In this document: piece by piece, positions 37,279 through 45,396 of the stretch
How the letters are laid out: the number at the start of each line of letters is the position of its first letter
Position numbering within the stretch: position 1 is the stretch's first letter
DNA from: Reyranella sp.
Lineage (GTDB): Bacteria; Pseudomonadota; Alphaproteobacteria; Reyranellales; Reyranellaceae
Direction: 5' to 3'
Assembly: GCA_019750135.1 (NCBI GenBank)
Contig: JAIEOV010000058.1
Span: 59,053-123,052, forward strand
DNA length: 64,000 bases
The notes under the pieces: model-generated
What the model saw: only the letters and a program-made list of their open reading frames with translations
Told to the model about the DNA's origin: nothing
Databases searched by the model: none
Made by a program: the position numbers and the translations under genes

Positions 37279-38781
37279 TTAGGATTCTCCTCCGGTGGGA
37301 ATCTGTTTGGCGAGCTGGCGCTTGTCGATCTTGTTGGTGCCGGCAAGCGGCATCTCATCGATGAAGATGACCTGGCGCGGATGCTGGTAGGCCGGCGCGT
37401 GTGCGAGCGCGTAGCTCTTGACCGCCTGCTCGTCGAGGTCGGCACCGCCCGTCCGCACGACGAAGGCGATGGGCTTGTGGCCCTTCAGCTCGTCGGGGAT
37501 CGGGATGACTGCTGCCTGATGGATGGCGGGATGGCGCTCCAGCATCTTCTCCACCTCGCCGGGATAGATGTTCTCGCCGCCGCACACGAACATGTCGTCG
37601 ACGCGGCCGACGAAGTAGAAGAAGCCGTTGTCGTCGCGGCGGAACACATCGTTAGTCCGGTAATAGCCGTCCGGCGTCATCGCCTTGGCCGTGGCTTCGG
37701 GCAGCTTGTGGTAATGCGTCATCAGCGCGCCGCACTTCATTTCGAGCGCACCTTCGTCCTGCACTTCTTGGCCGTCGCGCACGAGACGCAGCTCCACCTC
37801 GGGATGCGGATAGCCGGTCGACAGCTCGGGCTGCGGGATGCCGTCGGGATGCGGACCGAACACGACGGGCCCGGCCTCGGTGGTGCCGTACCCGTTGCCG
37901 ATCTGGGCTTTGGGGAACACGCCGCGCACCTGGTCGATCAGCGACTGGGTGATCGGCGCCGAGCCCATGCGTACCGCCTCGACGGCCGAGAGATCGTTGG
38001 TCGCCAAGAGCTCCTTCTCGCGCAGCATCATGGCGATCATGGTCGGCACCGAGGTCAGGAACTGCACGCGATGGCGCGCGGCCGCCTCGATGTAGCCGCG
38101 GGTCGTGAACTGCGGTAGCAGCACGATCGTGTCGCCCTGGTTGAGCGTGGTCTGGCACATGGCGAGACCGTTCATGTGATAGAGTGGAGCGGCGACCAGT
38201 GAGCGCTGGCCCTGCGGCACCGGCCGGCGCACGCGCTGGCTGATCGCCCAGAGGTGCGAATAGTGCGACAGCACCACGCCCTTGGGCCGCCCGGTCGAAC
38301 CCGACGTGTAGAGGAACATCGCCGGTTCCTCGGGCTGCATCGCGAGCGGCGTGAACGGACCTTCGTCGAGGAGCGATACGAAGTCCCTGTCGAACGAGAC
38401 CTTGGGCACGCTGTCAGGCGCGAGCTTCAACCGCGTGTCGTCACCGATGACCAGCTTGGCGTCGCAGTCGTCGACGATGTAGGCGACCGTTTCGGCCGGC
38501 AGCTTATAATTCACCGGCACCGAGACCAGGCCGGCCTGCATGGTGCCGAGGAAGGTCAGCAGGAACTCGGCGCGGTTGGCCGAAAGGATGGCGACGCGAT
38601 CGCCACGCTTCAGTCCGCGCTTCAGCAGGCCGCGCGCAACGGCGCCGCTCAGGCGGAAAATGTCGTCGTAGGTGTAGGAGCGCTCGCTGCCGTTTCCGCC
38701 GGCGTCGATCAGCGCCAGCGAATCGCGCGGCACGTCGCGCGAGATCGCGTCGCCCTGGTTATCTTGCGTGATGCTTACCAT
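37279..38781 (-). CDS. Class I acyl-CoA synthetase (AMP-forming)
   Basis: A 500-residue adenylate-forming ligase. P-loop [17 protein letters not shown], adenine motif NGYGTTEAGPVVFG, hinge YYRTNDVFRRDDNGFFYFVGRVDDMFVCGGENIYPGEVE and the C-terminal lysine motif LAGTNKIDKRQL are all present, so it should be active. The substrate may be a medium-chain or aromatic acid. It sits 6 bases after the VOC gene and 2 bases before the MDR gene in one minus-strand run, which suggests a short catabolic pathway through CoA esters. Confidence 0.9.
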   Translation of the reverse strand: MVSITQDNQGDAISRDVPRDSLALIDAGGNGSERSYTYDDIFRLSGAVARGLLKRGLKRGDRVAILSANRAEFLLTFLGTMQAGLVSVPVNYKLPAETVAYIVDDCDAKLVIGDDTRLKLAPDSVPKVSFDRDFVSLLDEGPFTPLAMQPEEPAMFLYTSGSTGRPKGVVLSHYSHLWAISQRVRRPVPQGQRSLVAAPLYHMNGLAMCQTTLNQGDTIVLLPQFTTRGYIEAAARHRVQFLTSVPTMIAMMLREKELLATNDLSAVEAVRMGSAPITQSLIDQVRGVFPKAQIGNGYGTTEAGPVVFGPHPDGIPQPELSTGYPHPEVELRLVRDGQEVQDEGALEMKCGALMTHYHKLPEATAKAMTPDGYYRTNDVFRRDDNGFFYFVGRVDDMFVCGGENIYPGEVEKMLERHPAIHQAAVIPIPDELKGHKPIAFVVRTGGADLDEQAVKSYALAHAPAYQHPRQVIFIDEMPLAGTNKIDKRQLAKQIPTGGES

Positions 38782-38787
38782 GGCGAC

Positions 38788-39630
38788 CTATTCGATGAAC
38801 TCCAGCACGGCGTTCATTGCCTGCTTTGCCGGCACGACCAGTCGTCCCGACGTCTGGACAACGCCCTCGATCTTGCCTTGCTGCAAGGCCTGCGCCGCCT
38901 TGGCGACGGAGACGGTCCGGAAGGTGAGGCCGGCCATGTAGGCCTTGCGGCCTTCTGCATCGGGCACGGCATCGCCGAATTGGGATTTCAGCTCGGCCTC
39001 GGTGACGATGTCGAAGCGCGAATTGGCGACCACGACGCTCTTGCCGCCCTTGATGTCGCGTATCGCCTCGACGCCGAACATGTCGGCATAGAGCTTGGCG
39101 CCGGCCGCCGGATCGGGCTCGACGATCAGGGCACGCACGACGGCGACCGTGCCGTTGGCGTGATGGCGCCACTCGTCGCGCCACACCAGGTCGCGCGTGA
39201 AGTGGTGGCAGTAGTAGATCCGGCCATAGGGCACGACGCCCGCCTTCATGCGCACGGTGCGGAAGCGCGCATCGTGCTCCTTGCCCGCGACCTTCACGGG
39301 CCGCGTGAACTCCACTGGCGGATCGAAGGGCAGGCCGACCTTGGCGAGCGATTCGTAGGTGACGGTCGAGTCCTCCGAGCCGAAGACCAGCCCGTTCAGA
39401 CCGGCCGCATAGTCGAGCAAGTCCAGGCGACCGGTCGTGGCGCCCTTCGGTACGGCAATGAGCTCGAGATAGTCGGTGCCGAACATGGCGAGATGGTTGA
39501 TCGAGCCGAGCGAATGATAGCCACGCTCGGTGAGCGTGAAACCGAGCCGCCGATAGATGTCCGCCGCGCGATCCATGTCGTCGCGCGCATTGATGACCAC
39601 GTGGTCGAGCGTTGCCGCAGGCAATGTCAT
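38788..39630 (-). CDS. VOC-superfamily protein (glyoxalase-like)
   Basis: A 280-residue protein built from two vicinal-oxygen-chelate halves. The first half starts LDHVVINARDDMDRAADIYRRLGFTLTERGYHSLGSINHLAMF, with His and later Glu (DYLELIAVP) in metal-ligand positions; the second half is recognisable from VVRALIVEPDPAAGAKLYADMFGVEAIRD. Members include glyoxalase I, extradiol dioxygenases and epimerases, and the sequence alone does not decide. It is the first gene of the run that continues with the CoA ligase, MDR reductase and thioesterase. Confidence 0.82.
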   Translation of the reverse strand: MTLPAATLDHVVINARDDMDRAADIYRRLGFTLTERGYHSLGSINHLAMFGTDYLELIAVPKGATTGRLDLLDYAAGLNGLVFGSEDSTVTYESLAKVGLPFDPPVEFTRPVKVAGKEHDARFRTVRMKAGVVPYGRIYYCHHFTRDLVWRDEWRHHANGTVAVVRALIVEPDPAAGAKLYADMFGVEAIRDIKGGKSVVVANSRFDIVTEAELKSQFGDAVPDAEGRKAYMAGLTFRTVSVAKAAQALQQGKIEGVVQTSGRLVVPAKQAMNAVLEFIE

Positions 39631-39711
39631 CTAAGAACCCCTCTCGCCGCCTATCTTCGCACGTCGCGCATGTCGTGAATTCTCTTATTTCGACGAGGCC
39701 GCCGCATCTCC

Positions 39712-39724
39712 GGAAATCATTTCC
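39712..39724. promoter_or_regulatory. Candidate operator in divergent spacer
   Basis: The palindrome GGAAAT-c-ATTTCC lies in the 230-base gap between the minus-strand VOC operon and the plus-strand Dpp-type transporter operon. It is AT-richer than its surroundings and well placed for a regulator acting on both operons. No regulator gene is adjacent, and the rest of the gap shows no clear promoter match. Confidence 0.3.
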
Positions 39725-39860
39725 AATATTCCCAGGATCGCGAGAATGAAACTCCAAGATCGCAGCTCCATTCAATATGCATCTCTGCTGGCCTGCATTT
39801 TGCTGCATCGTTATTGCCTGGGCGCGCTAGGCTCCCCTTGGGTATGGACAGGACGACGAC

Positions 39861-41462
39861 ATGACAGCGAAATTCCGCACGACGCGCCGCGCCGCCTTGG
39901 CCGGCGTATCCGCTTTGGCGCTTGCGGGCGGCCGGGCGTGGGCGCAGACGCCGACACCCAAGAAGGGCGGCACGCTCACCTTCTTGCAGAACAGCGAGCC
40001 GCAGACCCTGGTGGCGCTGACCACGGTGGCGACGCCCGCGCTCACTGTCAGCGCCAAGGTCACCGAAGGGCTGCTGGAGTACGACTACGACATCAAGCCG
40101 CGCCCGCAGCTTGCGACGGAATGGTCGATCAGTCCCGACGGCAAGACCTATACGTTCAAACTGCGGCCGAACGTGAAGTTCCACGACGGCAAGCCGTTCA
40201 CGTCGGCCGACGTCGCCTATTCGATCCAGCTCCTGAAGACCGTTCATCCGCGCGGCCGCAACACCTTCGCCAACGTCACCGAGGTCAAGACGCCCGATCC
40301 GCTGACCGCCGTCATCGAGCTTTCCAAGCCCGCGCCTTACCTGATCAAGGCATTGACGGCGGCCGAGGCGCCGATGATGCCGCGGCACATCTACGAAGGC
40401 ACCGATCCGCTTGCCAATCCCAACGGCAACGCGCCGATCGGGACGGGCCCCTACAAGTTCAAGGAGTGGGTGCGCGGCAGCCACATCATCTACGAACGCA
40501 ATCCCGACTACTGGGATGCGCCCAAGCCCTACATCGACCGCATGGTCTGCAAGTTCCTGCCCGATCCGGGGGCACGCTCGATCGCTTTCGAGAACGGCTC
40601 GGCCGACATCGGCTACCGCACGCCGGTGGCGCTGTCCGACCTCGAGCGCCTGAAGAAGATCCCGACTTTGCGTTTCGAGACCAAGGGCACGAGCTATTCG
40701 TATAATGTGTCTACGCTGCAGTTCAATCTCGACAGCCAGTTCTTCAAGAACCTCAAGGTGCGCCAGGCGGTGGCGCACACGATCGACCGCGAGCTGCTGA
40801 TCAAGACCGTGGCCTTCGGCTACGGCACGGTGTGCTACTCGCCGATCGCGCCGGGCCTCAAGGAGTTCCACGACCCGACGCCCAGCCCCTACAAGCTCGA
40901 CCTCAAGAAGGCCGAGGCGCTGCTCGACGAGGCGGGCTTCCCACGCGGCGCCAACAAGGTGCGGTTCAAGGTGCCGCTCGACTACAATCCGATCGGCGAC
41001 GAGAGCCGGCGCGCCTGCGAGTTCCTGCGCGCCGCGCTCGGCCGCATCGGCATCGCAGTCGAGGTGCGCGCCGCCGATCCGTCGGCGTTCGTGAAGCGCG
41101 TCTACACCGACCGCGAGTTCGACTTCACCTTCAACGGCCATTCCAACCTGTTCGATCCGACGGTCGGGGTGCAGCGCATCTACTGGTCGAAGAACTTCAA
41201 GAAGGGCGTGCCGTTCTCCAACGGCTCACACTACGACAATCCCAAGGTCGATGCCCTGCTCGAGGGCGCCGCTGTCGAGAACGATCCAGTCAAGCGCAAG
41301 CAGATGTTCATCGACTTCCAGCGCATCATCGCCGAGGAAGTGCCGGACATCCCGCTCTACTCGCCGCTCTACCTCACCATCCACAATGTCCGCGTGCACG
41401 ACCATTCGCTGACCGCCGACGGCGTCGAGGCCAACATGGCCGCGGTGTGGCTGGATGCGTAA
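39861..41462 (+). CDS. Dpp/Opp-type ABC transporter solute-binding protein
   Basis: A 533-residue SBP_bac_5 receptor. The N-terminus FRTTRRAALAGVSALALAGGRAWAQ is a twin-arginine signal. The mature protein has FKLRPNVKFHDGKPFTSADVAYSIQ, APIGTGPYKFKEWVRGSHIIYERNPDYW and LKVRQAVAHTIDRELLIKTV. It is the first gene of an operon that continues, after a family B palindrome, with two permeases, two ATPases and hydantoinase A/B. The downstream enzymes suggest a cyclic amide, pyroglutamate-type or small peptide ligand. Confidence 0.92.
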   Translation: MTAKFRTTRRAALAGVSALALAGGRAWAQTPTPKKGGTLTFLQNSEPQTLVALTTVATPALTVSAKVTEGLLEYDYDIKPRPQLATEWSISPDGKTYTFKLRPNVKFHDGKPFTSADVAYSIQLLKTVHPRGRNTFANVTEVKTPDPLTAVIELSKPAPYLIKALTAAEAPMMPRHIYEGTDPLANPNGNAPIGTGPYKFKEWVRGSHIIYERNPDYWDAPKPYIDRMVCKFLPDPGARSIAFENGSADIGYRTPVALSDLERLKKIPTLRFETKGTSYSYNVSTLQFNLDSQFFKNLKVRQAVAHTIDRELLIKTVAFGYGTVCYSPIAPGLKEFHDPTPSPYKLDLKKAEALLDEAGFPRGANKVRFKVPLDYNPIGDESRRACEFLRAALGRIGIAVEVRAADPSAFVKRVYTDREFDFTFNGHSNLFDPTVGVQRIYWSKNFKKGVPFSNGSHYDNPKVDALLEGAAVENDPVKRKQMFIDFQRIIAEEVPDIPLYSPLYLTIHNVRVHDHSLTADGVEANMAAVWLDA

Positions 41463-41585
41463 CCGTCATCCCGAGCGAAGCCGCCCGCAGGGCGGCGTAG
41501 TCGAGGGACCTGTTTTTGTCGATGCCTCAACAAAACAGGTCCCTCCACTCCGCCTCGCTACGCTCGGCTCCGGTCGGGATGACGG
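41463..41585. repeat. Palindromic repeat, family B copy 3, in operon spacer
   Basis: Begins right after the solute receptor stop. The left half ccgtcatcccgagcgaag... and right half ...gtcgggatgacgg are inverted; each half carries an insert (ccgcccgcagggcggcg on the left, itself a hairpin). The centre is gggacctgttttt / aaaacaggtccc, another inverted pair. It fills the gap before the first permease gene and could form a strong mRNA hairpin that uncouples receptor expression from the membrane components. Confidence 0.85.
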
Positions 41586-41608
41586 AATTTGGGAAAGGCC
41601 GTCCTGAC

Positions 41609-42595
41609 ATGAGGATGGGCCGCCGCGTCCTCACGACCCTCCGTCGGACCGCCATCCATGCCGGTCCGACGGTGCTCGGCATCATCGTGCTCGACTTTCT
41701 CCTGTTGCAGCTGATGCCGGGCGATGCGGCCGACGTCATCGCCTCGGAGTCGGGCGTCGCCACGGCCGAGACCATGGCGGCGCTGCGCCAGCGTTTCGGG
41801 CTCGATCAGCCGGTGCTGACCCAGCTCGTCAATTTCCTCAGCCACCTGGCGCAGTTCGATCTGGGGTTCTCGCCGCGCTACAACATGCCGGTCCTCGACA
41901 TGATCATGACCCGCCTGCCCGGCACCCTGCTGCTGATGGTGACGGCGCTGTCGCTTGCCCTGGTGCTGGGCATCGTCGTCGGCTCGGTGATGGCGGCCTG
42001 GGCGGGACGCTGGCCCGATCGCGCTCTCTCCGTCGTCGTCCTGCTGTTCTATTCCATGCCGGGCTTCTGGGTCGGCCTGATGGCGATCGTGCTGTTCTCG
42101 GTGAAGCTCGGCTGGCTGCCCAGCGACGGCAGCATGACGGTCGGCGCCGATCTCTCGGGCTGGGCGTTCGTGGTCGATCGCGCCAAGCACCTGATCCTGC
42201 CCGCCCTGGCGCTCGCCTCGTTCTTCGTCGCCGTCTACGCCCGGCTGGTGCGGGCCTCGATGTTGGAAGTGCAGCGCCAGGACTTCATGCGCACCGCCCA
42301 GGCCAAGGGCCTGCATCCGTTCTTCATCCAGCTGCGCCACGCGCTGCGCAACGCCTTGATCCCGGTCACCACCGTGGCCGGCATGCATCTCGGCAACCTG
42401 CTGGGTGGCGCCGTGGTGGTCGAGACGTTGTTCGGCTGGCCGGGCATGGGCCGGTTGGCCTTGGAGGCCGTGCTGGCGCGTGACTTCTCCGTCCTGCTGG
42501 GTGTGCTGCTGCTGTCGTCGCTGCTGGTCATCATCGCCAACATGGTGATCGACCTGCTGCACGCGTGGCTCGATCCGCGCATCGGGTCGGCCTGA
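41609..42595 (+). CDS. Dpp/Opp-type ABC permease (DppB-like)
   Basis: A 328-residue inner-membrane permease. The opening HAGPTVLGIIVLDFLLLQLMPGDAADVIASESG is the typical DppB pattern, with FGLDQPVLTQLVNFLSHLAQFDLGFSPRYNMPVLDMI in the first periplasmic loop and the ATPase-contact loop VRASMLEVQRQDFMRTAQAKGL. About six membrane segments are visible. I use ATG 41609; the ORF-track start lies in the family B repeat. Its stop overlaps the start of the second permease as TGATG. Confidence 0.92.
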   Translation: MRMGRRVLTTLRRTAIHAGPTVLGIIVLDFLLLQLMPGDAADVIASESGVATAETMAALRQRFGLDQPVLTQLVNFLSHLAQFDLGFSPRYNMPVLDMIMTRLPGTLLLMVTALSLALVLGIVVGSVMAAWAGRWPDRALSVVVLLFYSMPGFWVGLMAIVLFSVKLGWLPSDGSMTVGADLSGWAFVVDRAKHLILPALALASFFVAVYARLVRASMLEVQRQDFMRTAQAKGLHPFFIQLRHALRNALIPVTTVAGMHLGNLLGGAVVVETLFGWPGMGRLALEAVLARDFSVLLGVLLLSSLLVIIANMVIDLLHAWLDPRIGSA

Positions 42596-43494
42596 TGAGC
42601 GTGCAGGCCGAAAAGTTGGCCCCCAAGGCCATCGACGTCGGCAACCGCGCCGCCATCCCGCGCAAAGGCCGGCGGTTGCGCGCCTTCATGCGCAACCCGA
42701 CCTTCGTGGCCGGCGTGATCATCCTGTCCTTCTTCGTGCTGCTGGCGCTGTTCGCGGACGTCCTGTTCCCCGGCGATCCGCTCGACATGGTCGGGCCGCC
42801 CGTGCTGTGGCCGGGCGAGAACCCCGAGTTCCCGCTCGGCACCGATTCGCTGGGCCGCGACGTGCTGGCGGGGCTTGTTCACGGCGCGCGCGCCTCTCTG
42901 CTGGTCGGCCTGTCGGCCGCCGCCATCGGCCTTGCCATCGGCATGGTGGTGGGCGCCGCGGCCGGCTTCTTCGGCGGCTGGGTCGACACGCTGCTGATGC
43001 GCGTCGTCGAGCTGTTCCAGACCACGCCCACCTTCCTGCTGGTCGTGGTCATCGTGGCGATCGGCGAGCCGACCATGCAGACCATCGCGCTCGCGATCGG
43101 CATCGCTTCGTGGCCGACCGTGGCGCGGCTGGTGCGCGCCCAGTTCCGCTCCCTGCGCGAGGCCGATTTCGTGATGGCTGCGCGCAGCCTCGGCTATTCC
43201 AGCCTGCGCATCATCGCCCAGGAGATCCTGCCCAACGCCCTGCCGCCGGTGATCGTCGCGGCCTCGGTCATGATCGCCAACGCGATCCTCACCGAGGCAG
43301 GCCTCTCCTTCCTCAACATGCGCGATCCCAACCTGGTGAGCTGGGGCGGCATGATCGGCGCCGGCCGCGACCTTTTGCGCACCGCCTGGTTTCTGACGGC
43401 GCTGCCGGGCGTGGCGATCGCCGCCGCCGTGCTGTCGCTGAACCTGGTGGGCGATGGGCTGAACGAGATCCTGAACCCGCGGTCCGAGCCATGA
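42595..43494 (+). CDS. Dpp/Opp-type ABC permease (DppC-like)
   Basis: A 299-residue partner permease. Features are FMRNPTFVAGVIILSFFVLLALFADVLFPGDP at the first membrane segment, FPLGTDSLGRDVLAGLVHGARASLLVGLSAA, and the ATPase-contact loop RAQFRSLREADFVMAARSLGYSS. It starts at ATG 42595, one base into the stop of the preceding gene, and its own stop overlaps the next ATG (ATGA). Such tight coupling supports a 1:1 permease heterodimer. Confidence 0.92.
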   Translation: MSVQAEKLAPKAIDVGNRAAIPRKGRRLRAFMRNPTFVAGVIILSFFVLLALFADVLFPGDPLDMVGPPVLWPGENPEFPLGTDSLGRDVLAGLVHGARASLLVGLSAAAIGLAIGMVVGAAAGFFGGWVDTLLMRVVELFQTTPTFLLVVVIVAIGEPTMQTIALAIGIASWPTVARLVRAQFRSLREADFVMAARSLGYSSLRIIAQEILPNALPPVIVAASVMIANAILTEAGLSFLNMRDPNLVSWGGMIGAGRDLLRTAWFLTALPGVAIAAAVLSLNLVGDGLNEILNPRSEP

Positions 43495-44465
43495 GTCTGC
43501 TCGCGGTCGAAAACCTCTCCGTCGCCTTCCCGGGTCACGTCGCGGTGCGCGAGGTGAGCTTCGCCATCGAGCCCGGCGAGACCTTGGCGCTGGTGGGCGA
43601 GTCGGGTTGCGGCAAGTCGGTAACGGCCTTCTCGGTGATGCGCCTGCTGCCGCCCAACGCCCGGGTGGTCTCGGGCCGCATCCTGCTCGAGGGCGCCGAC
43701 CTCATGGCGGCGTCGCCCGCGGAGATGCGCGAGGTGCGCGGCAAGAAGATCTCGCTGATCCAGCAGGAGCCGATGACCTCGCTCAATCCGGTGCTGTCGA
43801 TCGGCACGCAGATCGGTGAAGTGATCCGCCGTCACGAGAAGGTGTCGCGCCGCGCCGCGCGTTCCCGGTGCATCGAGCTGCTCGACCTGGTCAGCATCCC
43901 CGACGCGCACCGCCGCATCGACGACTATCCGCACAATCTCAGCGGCGGCATGCGCCAGCGCGTCATGATTGCCATGGCGGTGGCCTGCGGCCCGAAGCTG
44001 CTGATCGCCGACGAGCCGACCACGGCGCTCGACGTGACGACCCAGGCGCAGGTCCTCGACCTGCTCGACGACCTGCGGCGGCGCCTGTCGATGGCCGTGC
44101 TGCTGATCACCCACGATCTCGGCGTCGTGGCGCAGTGGGCCGACCGCATCAACGTCATGTATGCCGGCCGCATCGTCGAGCAGGCCGCCATCCGGCCGTT
44201 CTTCGCCCGGCCGATGCACCCCTATTCGCGCGGGCTTTTGGGCGCGCGTGTCGATGTCGATGCCGACGAGCATTATTCGGCGAGCCGGCTGAGCGAGATC
44301 CCGGGCAGCGTCGGCTCGGCCGCCGGAGAGTCCGGTTGCCCGTTCGCGCCGCGTTGCCCGATGGTCGAGACGGCGTGCCGCGCCGCGCCACCATCCTTGC
44401 TGGCTTTCGAGGCCGAACGCCGCGTGGCCTGTCCGGTGACCCTGGAGGCGTCGCGCCATGGCTGA
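43491..44465 (+). CDS. Dpp/Opp-type ABC ATPase (DppD-like)
   Basis: A 324-residue ATPase. Walker [13 protein letters not shown], signature [16 protein letters not shown], Walker [13 protein letters not shown] and switch His in [12 protein letters not shown]. The C-terminal oligopeptide-transporter extension has [14 protein letters not shown], the cysteine motif found in DppD/OppD. I use ATG 43491; the long ORF-track form covers the permease gene in another frame. It overlaps the next ATPase gene by 8 bases. Confidence 0.93.
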   Translation: MSLLAVENLSVAFPGHVAVREVSFAIEPGETLALVGESGCGKSVTAFSVMRLLPPNARVVSGRILLEGADLMAASPAEMREVRGKKISLIQQEPMTSLNPVLSIGTQIGEVIRRHEKVSRRAARSRCIELLDLVSIPDAHRRIDDYPHNLSGGMRQRVMIAMAVACGPKLLIADEPTTALDVTTQAQVLDLLDDLRRRLSMAVLLITHDLGVVAQWADRINVMYAGRIVEQAAIRPFFARPMHPYSRGLLGARVDVDADEHYSASRLSEIPGSVGSAAGESGCPFAPRCPMVETACRAAPPSLLAFEAERRVACPVTLEASRHG

Positions 44466-45396
44466 GCCGCTGCTCTCGGTGCGCGACCTCCATACGCGCT
44501 ACGCCGTCGGCAAGCAGGTGCTGCGCGCAGTCGATGGCGTCTCCTTCGAGGTCGGGCGCGGCGAGACCGTCGGCTTGGTGGGTGAATCGGGCTGCGGCAA
44601 GAGCACGCTCGGCAAGACCGTGCTGCGCCTGGTGCCCTCGGCCGAGGGCGCGATCGTGCTCGACGGCGCCGACATCACCCGGCTCGGCGATTCGGCCATG
44701 GCCGAACACCGCCGGCGCATGCAGATGATCTTCCAGGATCCGTTCGGCTCGCTCAATCCGCGCCAGACGATCCGCACGGTGCTCGACACGGCGCTCAAGG
44801 TGCATCGCCAGGGCAACCGGGCCGAGCGCGAGCGGCGCATGGCGGAGATCGTCGAGCGCGTCGGCCTGCCGGCCGATGCCCTCGACCGCTATCCGCACGA
44901 GTTCTCCGGCGGCCAGCGCCAGCGTATCGGCATCGCCCGCGCCCTCGTGCTGCGGCCGGCGCTGATCGTGTGCGACGAGCCGGTGTCGGCGCTCGACGTG
45001 TCGATCCAGGCGCAGATCCTCAACCTGCTGGTCGACCTCAAGCGCGATCTCGGCCTGTCGTACCTGTTCATCTCCCATGACCTGTCGGTCGTGCGCTATT
45101 TTGCCGACCGCGTGCTGGTGATGTATCTCGGCCGCATCGTCGAGAGCGCCTCGCACGCCACGCTTTGGCGCGATCCGCGCCATCCCTACACCAAGGCCCT
45201 GTTCGCGGCCGTGCCCTCGACCGATCCGACGCACAAGCGCGGCGCGCCGCCCATCAAGGGCGAGCTCACCACCGACCTGTCGTCGGGCTGCCGTTTCTAT
45301 TCGCGCTGCCCGGCCGCGACCGATCGCTGCCGCAGCGAGGAGCCCCAATTGCGTTCCGTTGGAGAAGGACATCATGCCGCCTGCCACTTCGCCTGA
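44458..45396 (+). CDS. Dpp/Opp-type ABC ATPase (DppF-like)
   Basis: A 312-residue second ATPase. Walker [27 protein letters not shown] (the DppF/OppF Q-loop), signature FSGGQRQRIGIARAL, Walker B LIVCDEPVSALD, switch LFISHDLSVVRY, and the C-terminal GCRFYSRCPAATDRCRSEEP cysteine motif. It pairs with the DppD-like protein. Its end overlaps the first 23 bases of the hydantoinase A gene, linking transport and catabolism in one transcript. Confidence 0.93.
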   Translation: MAEPLLSVRDLHTRYAVGKQVLRAVDGVSFEVGRGETVGLVGESGCGKSTLGKTVLRLVPSAEGAIVLDGADITRLGDSAMAEHRRRMQMIFQDPFGSLNPRQTIRTVLDTALKVHRQGNRAERERRMAEIVERVGLPADALDRYPHEFSGGQRQRIGIARALVLRPALIVCDEPVSALDVSIQAQILNLLVDLKRDLGLSYLFISHDLSVVRYFADRVLVMYLGRIVESASHATLWRDPRHPYTKALFAAVPSTDPTHKRGAPPIKGELTTDLSSGCRFYSRCPAATDRCRSEEPQLRSVGEGHHAACHFA

